In this document: piece after piece, positions 1 through 8,297 of the stretch
How the letters are laid out: the number at the start of each line of letters is the position of its first letter
Position numbering within the stretch: position 1 is the stretch's first letter
Source of the DNA: Kineosporia sp. R_H_3
Lineage (GTDB): Bacteria; Actinomycetota; Actinomycetes; Actinomycetales; Kineosporiaceae
DNA length: 35,829 nucleotides
Assembly (NCBI RefSeq): GCF_002198675.1
Contig: NZ_MWLL01000234.1
Location: forward strand, 1-35,829
Direction: 5' to 3'
Notes under the pieces: generated by a model
What the model was told of the DNA's origin: nothing
The model's database searches: none
Seen by the model: the letters and a program-made list of their open reading frames with translations, nothing else
Translations under genes and position numbers: made by a program

Positions 1-823
1 TGCAGGCGTTCGCGGCCGCCGCCCGGACGGCGTCCGCGAACGCCTGCACCGTGCGGGTGCGCAGCACCGGGTCGGGCTCGAGCGCCGCGGCGACGGCCCG
101 CGCGAGGTGCGGCGGGACGCCGTCCGGCAGCGGCGGTGCCGGCTCGCCGACGAGCCGCTGGAGATGGACGAGGTCGGTCTCGCCGGGGCGGCGCGGCTGC
201 GGCGGGTGCCCGGCGAGCAGCGCGTAGAGCGTCGCGGCGAGGCTGAAGACGTCGGACGCCGGCGAGGCCGCCGTGTGGTCGCGCAGCACCTCGGGCGCGG
301 CGTAGGTCGGGGTCGAGGCGGCCGACGTGACCTCGTCGGCCGACCGCACGCTGATCCCGAAGTCGGCCAGCGCCACGCCGCCGGTGCTGCTGCGGAGCAC
401 GTTCTGCGGCTTCACGTCCCGGTGCAGGACCCCGCGGTCGTGCGCCGCCCGCAGCCCTTCGGCGACGGCGAGCGCGACGGCGGCCGCCTCCCCCGGTGGC
501 ATCGGCGTCCCGGTCGGGAGGCTGCCGAGGTCGAAGTAGCCCATGACGATCCACGGCTGCCCCGACGGCGTGAGACCGCTGTCGTGGACGGGCACGATGT
601 TCGGGTGGCCGCCGAGGGCGCCGAGCACCTCGCACTCGCGCCGGAACGCGCGCTGCAGCCGTTCGTCGTCCAGGGTGCCGTGGAAGACCTTGACCGCGAC
701 GTCCCGGCCGAAGGCCACCGACCGCGCCCGGTAGACGGTGCCCGCGGCGCCGTGGCCGACCGGGACAGCGCCGACGTACTTGTCGCCGAAGTCCACGTCC
801 CCACCCCAGGTCGAACGGCCCAA
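1..823 (-). CDS. Ser/Thr protein kinase (Hanks/PknB type), C-terminus beyond the window
   Basis: Cytoplasmic kinase domain that transfers phosphate from ATP to Ser/Thr. Reading from about position 823 down, it shows a glycine-rich loop (GHGAAGTVYRA, about residues 24-34), the ATP-anchoring lysine in VAVKVF, the catalytic loop HRDVKPQN (about residue 130), the metal-binding DFG (about 154) and the APE motif (about 176), so all key catalytic residues are present. The frame is still open at position 1, so any tail or membrane anchor is not visible. I chose a TTG start at 823 because CGGGAG lies 7 bases upstream; a GTG at 796 is the alternative. It is divergent from the type VII secretion effector operon. 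Kinases of this type often sit in such loci and can phosphorylate partners of FHA domains, and the secretion ATPase in this window carries one. A functional link is inference. Confidence 0.9.
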   Translation of the reverse strand, partial: MGRSTWGGDVDFGDKYVGAVPVGHGAAGTVYRARSVAFGRDVAVKVFHGTLDDERLQRAFRRECEVLGALGGHPNIVPVHDSGLTPSGQPWIVMGYFDLGSLPTGTPMPPGEAAAVALAVAEGLRAAHDRGVLHRDVKPQNVLRSSTGGVALADFGISVRSADEVTSAASTPTYAAPEVLRDHTAASPASDVFSLAATLYALLAGHPPQPRRPGETDLVHLQRLVGEPAPPLPDGVPPHLARAVAAALEPDPVLRTRTVQAFADAVRAAAANAC

Positions 824-908
824 CTGGTCACTCCCGGTGCACCCGTGCCGGCAGCGGGATCACGCACAGCCACCACATCACGGCGTCGATCGCCCACGCT
901 AGCGTCAC

Positions 909-937
909 TTGATCGCCTTGGGTGACGCCCGTAGGGT
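909..937 (+). promoter_or_regulatory. Candidate sigma-70 promoter of the secretion effector operon
   Basis: TTGATC (909-914) and TAGGGT (932-937) are separated by 17 bases, close to the vegetative consensus. The predicted start of transcription is about 55 bases before the first gene at 999. The element lies in the 175-bp region between the divergent kinase and the effector operon. It was found by eye in a GC-rich background, so it remains a candidate. Confidence 0.45.
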
Positions 938-998
938 GATCCACTGCTGACGGCGCGGGGACCCATCACGATCCGCGACGAGTCGTGATCGGGGGGAC

Positions 999-1328
999 AT
1001 GGCAGACGGATTCGGCGTCGACACGGCCGCCGCACGGTCCGTCGCGTCCGACCTCACGACGATCCGGACGGCGCTCAACGGCTTCGGCGCGACCGTCGCG
1101 GACGGTTCCACCGGGTCACCCAAGGTCGAGGGTGCGCTCCAGCGGTTCTTCAAGGACTCCTCCGACAACCGCAAGCTCCTCGACAAGCTCCTCGAGCGCG
1201 GCATCGGCCTCATGAACGGCCTCGCCGAGGGCGCCGAGTCCCTCGACCAGGGCCTCGCCGGTGCGCTCACCACGAGCGGCGACGGTGCGGCGCCCGGCGG
1301 GGGCGCCCCGACGAGGGGGCCGCGATGA
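999..1328 (+). CDS. EspC/WXG100-like small type VII secretion protein
   Basis: A 109-residue, mostly alpha-helical acidic protein without signal peptide or membrane segment. The pattern (VD near the N-terminus, regularly spaced hydrophobic residues, VEGALQRFF in the middle, Asp/Gly/Pro-rich tail) fits the EspC/WXG100-like class of small type VII substrates or partners. No clear W-x-G turn is present, so it is not a canonical WXG100 protein. The start ATG at 999 is preceded by GGGGGGAC. It is the first gene of the operon, its stop overlaps the start of the next gene in ATGA, and a bona fide WXG100 gene follows at 2082. Such proteins usually act as heterodimer partners or targeting factors for larger effectors. 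Which role applies here is inferred from position only. Confidence 0.6.
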   Translation: MADGFGVDTAAARSVASDLTTIRTALNGFGATVADGSTGSPKVEGALQRFFKDSSDNRKLLDKLLERGIGLMNGLAEGAESLDQGLAGALTTSGDGAAPGGGAPTRGPR

Positions 1329-2035
1329 CCCTCGGGACCGCCGCGCAGGCCTCGGCGGAGACGGCCCCCGCCTTCACGCTGCGGGTGCCGCCGTCCTGGT
1401 TCCGCTTCGACGCCTGGCGGGCCACCCGCACCGCGGACCTCGCGCGGATCGTCGACGCCCGGATCACCGCGCAGCCCGGCCTGCGCAGGCACCGGGCCGC
1501 GCTGCTCGCGCTCTTCCGCGAGGTCGCGGAGGACGCCCAGGCCCGCGGTGCGCTCATGTGCGCCGTCGCCGTCGACCCGGTCGCGGCGGGCGGCCCGCTG
1601 CTCGCCTCCCTCATGGTCTTCCGGACGGACGGCGACCCGCTGCGCCCGCGGCAGACCGTCGAGGAGATCGCCGCGTCGGTCACCGCGCACGAGGGCGCGG
1701 ACGGCCCCGGCACCTGGCGGCGGGTCGGTCTCGTCGACCTGCCGACCGGCCCCGCCGTCCGGGTCACGTCGGTGGGCCGGCTGCAGGCGGGCCCCGCCGG
1801 TGCGGACACCGACCGGGACGCCGCCCCCGACCTCGTCGCGATGCACACCCTCGTGCCGGCGCCGGACGGCGGGGTCGTCGACGTCGTCCTCACGAGCCCG
1901 CAGGCGAGCATCGCCGACGCCCTGCTCGACCTCTTCGACGCCGTGAGCGGCACCTTCGCGTGGACCGGCCCGGCCGGCCCCGACCGCACCGACCGCACCG
2001 ACCGCACCGACCCCGCACCGGGGAGCGACACCTGA
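1325..2035 (+). CDS. Unrecognised protein in the type VII effector operon
   Basis: A 236-residue soluble protein with no signal peptide or membrane helix. I do not recognise its family. It begins with a short lead into VPPSWFRFD, then an arginine-rich helical stretch (about residues 35-75). A mixed alpha/beta part with repeated hydrophobic strands follows (MCAVAVDPV, LLASLMVF, VGLVDL, VVDVVL). The tail is low-complexity with three exact DRT units. The start overlaps the stop of the upstream EspC-like gene (ATGA at 1325-1328), so the two are probably translationally coupled, and a WXG100 gene follows after 46 bases. Size and position resemble those of EspG-type substrate chaperones, but I see no sequence motif of that family, so the chaperone idea is only a hypothesis. 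Confidence 0.8.
   Translation: MTLGTAAQASAETAPAFTLRVPPSWFRFDAWRATRTADLARIVDARITAQPGLRRHRAALLALFREVAEDAQARGALMCAVAVDPVAAGGPLLASLMVFRTDGDPLRPRQTVEEIAASVTAHEGADGPGTWRRVGLVDLPTGPAVRVTSVGRLQAGPAGADTDRDAAPDLVAMHTLVPAPDGGVVDVVLTSPQASIADALLDLFDAVSGTFAWTGPAGPDRTDRTDRTDPAPGSDT
1981..2007 (+). repeat. Three tandem 9-bp units within a coding tail
   Basis: CGACCGCAC occurs three times in a row, encoding Asp-Arg-Thr repeats at the end of the unrecognised 236-residue protein. The 9-bp period keeps the frame, so copy number could vary by slippage without breaking the gene. Confidence 0.85.
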
Positions 2036-2081
2036 CAGCGGTCCGCACCCGCGGCTCCGCGCACCGATGAGAGGACGTGTC

Positions 2082-2375
2082 ATGGCGAGCATCAACGTCA
2101 CCTACGCAGAGGTCACGTCGGCGGCAGGCCGGCTGAACTCCGCGCAGCAGAACATGATGGACCAGGTCAGCCAGCTTAAGGCGATGATCGACAACCTCGT
2201 GCAGTCAGGCTTCAAGACCGAGCTCGCGTCGGGCAAGTTCGCCGCGTCGTACGACCAGTGGAACAACGGTGCGCGCAACGTCCTCGAGGGCCTCGGCGGC
2301 ATGAAGTCCTTCCTCGACCAGGTCGTCGCGAAGCACCAGGAGCTCGACAGCTCGCTCGGCAGCTCGCTCGGCTGA
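2082..2375 (+). CDS. WXG100 family (ESAT-6-like) secreted protein
   Basis: A 97-residue helical-hairpin protein, the usual length for WXG100 proteins that dimerise and are exported by the type VII apparatus. It opens with INVTYAEVTSAAGRLN, has the turn region QWNNGARNVLEGLGGM near residue 60 (a W-N-N-G variant of the W-x-G turn), and ends in a Ser/Gly/Leu tail. I do not see the usual C-terminal YxxxD/E signal; the partner chain may supply it. The start ATG at 2082 has AGAGGA 6-7 bases upstream, which I prefer to an in-frame ATG 15 bases earlier. The gene lies directly before the RHS toxin, so it probably helps deliver that protein. Confidence 0.88.
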   Translation: MASINVTYAEVTSAAGRLNSAQQNMMDQVSQLKAMIDNLVQSGFKTELASGKFAASYDQWNNGARNVLEGLGGMKSFLDQVVAKHQELDSSLGSSLG

Positions 2376-2417
2376 GCGCCGGGCCGTGCCTCGTGAGGCC
2401 GGCGTGAGGGGAACGCT

Positions 2418-5400
2418 GTGTCCGTGACGGCCGACTGGTCGCTCGTCGACCTCGGCACCGACCCCTGCCCGGGGGACGTCGAAGGGGTGCGCGCGCTCGC
2501 GGCGCGGTTGTCCGGCTACGCGGACCTCGCGGCGTCGAACCGGGACCGGCTGCGCGCCATCGCGGCGGACGTGTCCGGCGGGCCGTTGCGCATGCGCGGC
2601 GACTACGCGGGCGCGTACGTCGAGCAGTTCGCCGAGCTGCCCGACGAGCTCGCGAAGCTGGAGAAGGCCTACCGCGGCTGCGCCGCGGCGCTGGGCCGGT
2701 TCGCCACCCGGCTCGACGAGGCGCAGGGCAAGGCGCGGACGGCGTTGCGCGCGGGCTCGGACGCGCAGGACCGGTTCTGGTGGGCGCGGCGCAGCGCGGA
2801 CGCCGCGCTGCCGGCGGGCACGACGCTGCCCTGGGGCAGCCACGGGCTCAGCGTGCCGCAGGCCGACGCGGCGACGGCCGGGCTCGACGAGGCGACGCGC
2901 AGCCAGGTCCGGGCGGCGGTCGCGCGGGCGGTCTCGGCCAAGGCCGACCAGGCCCGCGCGGCCCGGTTGGCCCGGGAGGCGGCCGCCCTGCGCGGCGACG
3001 CCGAGCGGGCGTGCGTCGACGAGATCGACGACGCCCTCCACGACTCGGGGATCGCGAACAAGTCGTGGTGGCAGAAGGCCTGGGACAAGGTCAGCGCCCC
3101 GTTCCGGTCCTGGGACGACTTCGTGTCGCTCTGCGAGAAGGTCGCGCTCGTCGCGGGCGTCGTGGCGCTGTTCGTGTCGGGCCCGCTCGGCTGGGCGATC
3201 ATGGCGGCGTCGCTGGCGGCCGGGGCGGTGATCCTCGCCGACAAGCTCGACAAGTACGCCAAGGGCGAGGCGTCGCTGCTCGACGTGGGTCTCGCCGTGC
3301 TCGGCGTGATCCCGTTCAAACCGGGGGCCCTCGCCGAGGGGGCCCGGGCACTCGTCCCCGCGCTGCGGGCCGGCGGCGGGAAGCTGCTCGGCGAGGGCGC
3401 GTTCGGGCTGCGGACGGCGATCCCGCACGGGCTCGAGATCGCGGGCGGCCTGCGCGGCGCGGCCCGGGACCCGGCCCTCTTCGCCCGCGGTGTGCTGTGC
3501 CGGGCCTTCAAGGCCGACCCGATCGACCTCGCGACCGGCGAGATGTTCGTCGACACGGTCGACCTGTCGCTGCCGGTCGGGCCGGGGGCGCCGCCGGTCG
3601 CCGTCCGGCGGATCCACCAGTCGTCGTACCAGGTCGGCCACCGGTTCGGGCCGGCCTGGAACACGACGCTGGACCACCGGGTCGAGGTCGACGACACCGG
3701 CGTCGCCTACACCGGCGACGACGGCCTCGTGCTGCTGTTCCCGCCCGCACCGGACGGCGTCGCGGTGGAGTGCTCCCACGGGCCGCGGCTGCTGCTGACC
3801 CGGACCGCGGTCCCCGACCCGCTCGCGGGCGTCGTCGAGACGTACTCGGTGCACGACCCGGTGTCCGGGCTCACCGAGCACTTCTCCGCCGTCGGCGGGG
3901 TGGCAGGGGTGACGGCACTGCCCGTCGTCGCGGTGTCCGACCGGGCCGGGCGGCGCACCGAGTACCGGTACGACGCCGACGGCTGGCTCACCGGGATCGT
4001 CGCGGTCGACGGCTCCGGCCGGACGGCGTACCGGGTGCGGGTCGAGACGGTCGACGGGCGGATCGCCGCGCTCGTCGTCGAGGGCCGCCCCGCTGCCGGG
4101 ACCGGCGGGCCCGCCGAGGCCGACGTCGTCGTCGCCCGGTACGGGTACGACACCGCAGGCCGGCTCACCCACGTGTTCAACTCCTCCGGGACCGCGATGC
4201 GGTACGCGTACGACGACCTGGGCCGCGTCGTCCGCTGGGAGGACCGCAACGGCACCTGGTACGCGTACCGGTACGACGAGCAGGGCCGCTGCTACGCCGC
4301 CGAGGGCACCGACGGGGTGCTCCGCGCACGGATCGGCTACGACGACTCCCCCGCGGCCGACGGGACGACGTCCGCCCGGTTCACCGACTCCCTCGGCCGG
4401 ACGACGGTCTTCACCGCGAACGCGGCCCACCAGCTCGTGCGGCGCGAGGACCCGCTCGGCGGTGCGTGGCTGCAGGAGTGGGACGACCGCAACCGCCTGC
4501 TCGCCGCGACCGACCCGCTCGGCCGGACCACGCGGTACGCGTACGACGAGGCCGGCCGGGCGACGTCCGTGACCCTGCCCGACGGCGCGGTCACGACCCT
4601 CGACCGCGACGGCACCGGGCTGCCCGTCACCGTGACCGACCCGATCGGCGCGACCTGGACGAGCCGCTACGACGAGGCGCGCGGGCTGCTGCTCGAGCAG
4701 ACCGACCCGACCGGTGCGACGACCGCGTTCGGGTGGGACGACGCCGGGCACCTCGTCGCGGTCACCGACCCGGTGGGGGCGACGACCCGGGTGGTCTGCG
4801 ACCCGGCCGGGCTGCCGCTCGAGATCGTCGACCCGACGGGTGCGACGACGTCCGTCGCCCGGGACGCCCTGGGCCGCCCGGTGGCCGTGACCGACCCGGC
4901 CGGTGCGACGACCCGGGTGATGTGGACCGTCGAGGGGCACCTGCGGGAGCGGGTCGGCCCGGACGGCGCGCGGTGGACCTGGACCTACGACGCCGAGGGC
5001 AACCTCCGCGAGGCGACCGACCCGGTCGGCGGCACGACCCGGGTCGTGCCGACCGCATGGGACCAGCCGGCCGAGGTGACGACCCCGGACGGCGCGACGA
5101 CCCGGTACACGTACGACACCGAGCGCCGTCTCGTCGCGGTGACCGACCCGCTCGGCCTCACGTGGCGGTACGCCTACGACCCGCGCGGCGACCTCGTCGC
5201 CGAGACCGACTTCGACGGCCGCACGCGGAGCCTGACCCGGGACGCCGCGGGGCAGGTCGTGCGGCGCGAGAGTGCCGCCGGGGTCGTCGAGTACGAGCGG
5301 GACGCGCGCGGTGCGGTCGTCGCCGAGACGGCCGACGCGCCGTCGGGGGTCGCCGTCCGGACGACGTTCGCCTACGACGCCGCGGGCCGGCTCGTGCGGG

Positions 5401-7136
5401 CCGCGAACCCGGACGCCGACCTCGCGCTGGCCCGGGACGCCGTCGGCCGGGTCGTCGCCGAGACGACCACCGACCCGCTCGGCGTTCGGACACTGGCCTC
5501 GCAGCACGACCCGGCCGGGCGACGCACCGGCCGCACGACGCCGTCCGGCACCGTGTCGGGCTGGGCGTACGACGGCGCGGGCCGGCCGCTCGCGCTGACC
5601 GGGGGTTCCGATCCGTTGGTGCGCTTCGGGTACGACGCCGCGGGCCGGCCGACGAGCCGCACCCTCGGCGCGGACCCGACCGGCGCCGTCCTCGACCTGG
5701 CCTGGAACACCTCCGGCCTGCTCACCGCGCAGACCCTCACGAGCACGGCCGGCGACCCGGTGCTGCGCCGCACCTACGGGTACGCGGACGACGGCTACCT
5801 CACCCGGGTCGAGGACCTCACCGGCACGACGGTCCTCGGTCTCGACCCGCTGCGCCGGATCACCTCCGCCGCAACGGGTCCGGCCACGGAGCAGTACAGC
5901 TACGACCCGGCCGGCAACATCACCGACGCCGTGTGGCCGGGCACCGACGGTACGGACGGCACCGACCCCGACGCCGCCGAGGGCCCGCGCGGCACCCGCC
6001 AGCACACCGGCACCCGCGTCGTCCGCGCCGGCCGCACGACGTACGTCCACGACGACGCCGGCCGCCTCGTCAGCCGCCGCACCAGGCTGCTCTCCGGCGG
6101 CGCCCGCACCCACACCTACACGTGGGACGCCCACGACCGCCTCACCACGTGCACCACCCCCGACGGCACCGTGTGGCGCTACACGTACGACGCCCTGGGC
6201 CGTCGTACCGGCAAGCACCGCCTCGCCGACGACGGCACCGCCGTCGAGTCCGTCGTGTTCACCTGGGACGGCACCACGCTCGCCGAACAGAGCCGCACCA
6301 TGGCCGGCACCGACCCGGTCGTCACGACCTGGGACCACGCCCCCGACGGACTCACCCCGCTGACCCAGCGCACCCGCACCGAGCGGGACCTGCCCTCGCA
6401 CGACCGGGCCCCGCACGAACAGGCCTGGTACGACGAGCGGTTCCACGCGATCGTCACCGACCTCGTCGGCGCCCCGACCGACCTCGTCACTCCCGACGGA
6501 ACCGTCGCGTGGTCCCGCCGGACGACGATCTGGGGCGCCCCGCTCGACGCTCCGGCCGCCGACGGGACGACCGTCACCTGCCTGCTGCTGTTCCCCGGCC
6601 AGTACACCGACGACGAGACCGGCCTGGCGTACAACTACTTCCGGCACTACGACCCCGACACGGGACGGTACGCCAGCACCGACCCGCTCGGGCTCGTCGG
6701 GTCACCGAATCCCGCGACGTACGTCGACAACCCGACTGCGTGGACCGACCCGTTGGGGCTGACGGAGTACGGCGCGGCGCTCAACGAGGTCACCCATCTC
6801 ATCGGCAAGGGTGACGACCCGCTGGTCCCCGAACTGGTCAGGGACATCGAGAGTCTCTACCCCGGTCACGTCCGTGCCCAAGGCATCGAGATCATCGGGT
6901 CCGCTGGCAGCCCCTTGACCGACTTCGACATCGTGACGCGCAACGCCGTGGTTCAGGTCAAGTCGGGCACGGGCAAGGGCGCTCTCAAGCAGATGCTCAC
7001 GACGAGCGCGCTCACCGACTACCCCGTCATCGCGTATCTTCCAGATGCTCGTGGTTCCGTCATCACATCGCTGGAACGCGCCGGCCTTCTCGTCACCCGC
7101 GACAAGGCAGTCTTGTTGAGCATCCTCGCTCCGTGA
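2418..7136 (+). CDS. YD-repeat/RHS polymorphic toxin with type VII-type N-terminus and nuclease-like tip
   Basis: A 1572-residue multidomain toxin. Residues 1-230 are helical and WXG/LXG-like with no classical signal peptide. A hydrophobic segment follows at about 242-275. A DUF6531-type start of the RHS shell (DPIDLATGEMFVDT) begins near residue 366, followed by many YD repeats (YRYDADG, YAYDDLGR, YTYDTERR and others). The RHS core lies at about 1390-1425 (YTDDETGLAYNYFRHYDPDTGRY), and a second DPLGL (1444-1448) marks the end of the conserved part. The last ~124 residues are the variable tip. D1504 and the VQVKSG strand (Q1513, K1515) give a D-x8-QxK pattern typical of PD-(D/E)xK-fold nucleases with Gln replacing Glu. 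Start GTG at 2418 has GAGGGGA in front. RHS shells normally encapsulate the tip. Export by the neighbouring type VII system is inferred from WXG100 neighbours and the N-terminus. Nuclease activity is inferred from the motif. Confidence 0.93.
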   Translation: MSVTADWSLVDLGTDPCPGDVEGVRALAARLSGYADLAASNRDRLRAIAADVSGGPLRMRGDYAGAYVEQFAELPDELAKLEKAYRGCAAALGRFATRLDEAQGKARTALRAGSDAQDRFWWARRSADAALPAGTTLPWGSHGLSVPQADAATAGLDEATRSQVRAAVARAVSAKADQARAARLAREAAALRGDAERACVDEIDDALHDSGIANKSWWQKAWDKVSAPFRSWDDFVSLCEKVALVAGVVALFVSGPLGWAIMAASLAAGAVILADKLDKYAKGEASLLDVGLAVLGVIPFKPGALAEGARALVPALRAGGGKLLGEGAFGLRTAIPHGLEIAGGLRGAARDPALFARGVLCRAFKADPIDLATGEMFVDTVDLSLPVGPGAPPVAVRRIHQSSYQVGHRFGPAWNTTLDHRVEVDDTGVAYTGDDGLVLLFPPAPDGVAVECSHGPRLLLTRTAVPDPLAGVVETYSVHDPVSGLTEHFSAVGGVAGVTALPVVAVSDRAGRRTEYRYDADGWLTGIVAVDGSGRTAYRVRVETVDGRIAALVVEGRPAAGTGGPAEADVVVARYGYDTAGRLTHVFNSSGTAMRYAYDDLGRVVRWEDRNGTWYAYRYDEQGRCYAAEGTDGVLRARIGYDDSPAADGTTSARFTDSLGRTTVFTANAAHQLVRREDPLGGAWLQEWDDRNRLLAATDPLGRTTRYAYDEAGRATSVTLPDGAVTTLDRDGTGLPVTVTDPIGATWTSRYDEARGLLLEQTDPTGATTAFGWDDAGHLVAVTDPVGATTRVVCDPAGLPLEIVDPTGATTSVARDALGRPVAVTDPAGATTRVMWTVEGHLRERVGPDGARWTWTYDAEGNLREATDPVGGTTRVVPTAWDQPAEVTTPDGATTRYTYDTERRLVAVTDPLGLTWRYAYDPRGDLVAETDFDGRTRSLTRDAAGQVVRRESAAGVVEYERDARGAVVAETADAPSGVAVRTTFAYDAAGRLVRAANPDADLALARDAVGRVVAETTTDPLGVRTLASQHDPAGRRTGRTTPSGTVSGWAYDGAGRPLALTGGSDPLVRFGYDAAGRPTSRTLGADPTGAVLDLAWNTSGLLTAQTLTSTAGDPVLRRTYGYADDGYLTRVEDLTGTTVLGLDPLRRITSAATGPATEQYSYDPAGNITDAVWPGTDGTDGTDPDAAEGPRGTRQHTGTRVVRAGRTTYVHDDAGRLVSRRTRLLSGGARTHTYTWDAHDRLTTCTTPDGTVWRYTYDALGRRTGKHRLADDGTAVESVVFTWDGTTLAEQSRTMAGTDPVVTTWDHAPDGLTPLTQRTRTERDLPSHDRAPHEQAWYDERFHAIVTDLVGAPTDLVTPDGTVAWSRRTTIWGAPLDAPAADGTTVTCLLLFPGQYTDDETGLAYNYFRHYDPDTGRYASTDPLGLVGSPNPATYVDNPTAWTDPLGLTEYGAALNEVTHLIGKGDDPLVPELVRDIESLYPGHVRAQGIEIIGSAGSPLTDFDIVTRNAVVQVKSGTGKGALKQMLTTSALTDYPVIAYLPDARGSVITSLERAGLLVTRDKAVLLSILAP

Positions 7137-7159
7137 AGCGCTGCTAGGAGGCATCCACC

Positions 7160-7549
7160 GTGCGCCCCACCGTCGTTCTTCTGGTGTCCTCGGACCGCGG
7201 TGCCGCACTGCACCAGCGCATCAGGGCCTCGGGTTCGTACATCCCGGCGGACTTCATGGACCGCCTGGAGCGCGACGGCTGCCGGTTCGGGATCGATGCC
7301 TCGGGCAGCGTGATCGACGAGTTCGAGGACGACGAGCTGTCCGTCATCCGTGCCGCGCTGGGTGCGGACGCCGTCGCTGTGACAGTCGAGTACCCGGATG
7401 ACGCCTGCTTGCGGAGTCTGCTTCTCGAGGTCCTCGACGGGTTCGACGGGCTGCTGGACACCAACCACGGGGCGCTGCTGCCGTTCTCGGAGGTGTTCCC
7501 GCACCTGGCCCCGGGAGACTCGTGGAGCCCGACGCGGCCGACGCCATGA
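7160..7549 (+). CDS. Candidate cognate immunity protein of the RHS toxin
   Basis: A 129-residue acidic cytosolic protein starting at GTG 7160 with an excellent Shine-Dalgarno (AGGAGG, about 8 bases upstream). I do not recognise a named family. It begins with a beta strand (TVVLLVSSD), contains DFMDRLERDGCRFGIDASGSV and an acidic DEFEDDE stretch around residues 50-60, and ends Pro-rich. It lies 23 bases after the toxin stop, in the place where polymorphic toxin systems keep the gene protecting the producer cell. Acidity would suit an inhibitor that occludes a nucleic-acid-binding site. Its base composition is less GC-extreme than the RHS shell and similar to that of the toxin tip, consistent with the two moving as a cassette. 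The immunity role is inferred from position. Confidence 0.75.
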   Translation: MRPTVVLLVSSDRGAALHQRIRASGSYIPADFMDRLERDGCRFGIDASGSVIDEFEDDELSVIRAALGADAVAVTVEYPDDACLRSLLLEVLDGFDGLLDTNHGALLPFSEVFPHLAPGDSWSPTRPTP

Positions 7550-7667
7550 GCGACGAGGGCATCCGGGTCCGGGCGACCATCCGACAGGTGCCGGTCGAAG
7601 GGGATGGCGTGGGAGTCGCGCGAGGCGTGTGCGCGGACGATCTCGCGGCGCTCTCCCGCGGGATCCG

Positions 7668-8297
7668 TCACGATCCCGGCGCGGCCGCACCATCAGGCCC
7701 GGCGGGCGTCGCGCCGAGCCGCGCGACGAGCACCGCGGGCAACGGGTAAGGGCGCTCCGGCGGCAGCAGCGCCGTCGCGGCGGCGAGGTCGCCGACCTGC
7801 ACGAGCGCGTGCACGTCGCGTGCGAGCGGCGTGACGTCGTCGAGGCCGACGATCCACTCGCCGACGTACCGCGGGACAGCAGGACCGGACAACCCGACCT
7901 GCAGGCTGCGCCACCCGAGCGGCTGGAGGTGCAGGTCGCGCTCGGGGTCCCACTGCACGCGGACCGGGCTCGCCCGTAGCGCGGCCCGCCAGGCTTCGTG
8001 AGACGCGTGCAGTGCGGCGTCGAACTCGCTGAGACAGGCCCGCGACAGCGCGTCCTCGAAGCCGGTGCGGCTCAGCCGGACGGCGAGAACCCTTTCCTGG
8101 TCCGGCTTCTCGGCCCAGCCGCAGCGGTACATCATCCACAGGAACGACGGCTTGACCCACGTCATCCGGTCGACCTTGAACGGCGCGACGAACGTGCCGG
8201 CCGCGAGGGCCGGGTCGGCGATCCGCGGCGGGTACGCCTGGTAGACGGTGATCGTCGCCTCGTCGAAGACCGCCCGCACCTGTCGGTAGGGCGTCAC
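7668..8297 (-). CDS. DUF4291 family protein
   Basis: A 209-residue protein whose sequence follows the DUF4291 family closely from end to end: YRQVRAVFDEATITVYQAYPP near the start, then VAPFKVDRMTWVKPSFLWMMYRCGW, then VRVQWDPERDLHLQPLGWRSLQVGLSG and YVGEWIVGLDDVTPLAR. The length is usual for the family, whose biochemical role is not established. GTG 8297 overlaps the stop of the secretion ATPase in GTGA, so it is probably translated by coupling from the same mRNA. Nothing in the family description links it to secretion, so it may simply be a downstream passenger. The C-terminal tail is Ala/Gly/Pro-rich. The gene converges on the immunity gene, with 118 bases between the stops. Confidence 0.92.
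   Translation of the reverse strand: MTPYRQVRAVFDEATITVYQAYPPRIADPALAAGTFVAPFKVDRMTWVKPSFLWMMYRCGWAEKPDQERVLAVRLSRTGFEDALSRACLSEFDAALHASHEAWRAALRASPVRVQWDPERDLHLQPLGWRSLQVGLSGPAVPRYVGEWIVGLDDVTPLARDVHALVQVGDLAAATALLPPERPYPLPAVLVARLGATPAGPDGAAAPGS

Noticed and set aside
905-2101. A 398-codon minus-strand frame over the first effector genes
   Set aside because: Its translation is a repetitive Gly/Arg/Val-rich shadow, while the plus strand has three small genes with starts, ribosome-binding sites and overlaps.
2205-6647. A 1480-codon open frame on the minus strand opposite the RHS toxin
   Set aside because: It is an antisense shadow caused by the high GC3 of the plus-strand gene. Its translation is Arg/Gly/Val-rich without any domain, while the plus frame shows clear YD repeats.
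6744-7136. Intein/HINT or other pre-toxin cleavage domain before the toxin tip
   Set aside because: The sequence between DPLGL and the nuclease-like pattern is too short and lacks the Cys and His motifs of HINT domains.
7546-7749. Small plus-strand frame starting in the ATGA at the end of the immunity gene
   Set aside because: The overlap with the immunity stop is attractive, but the 67-codon product has no recognisable feature and runs about 80 bases antisense into the well-supported DUF4291 gene. It cannot be supported.
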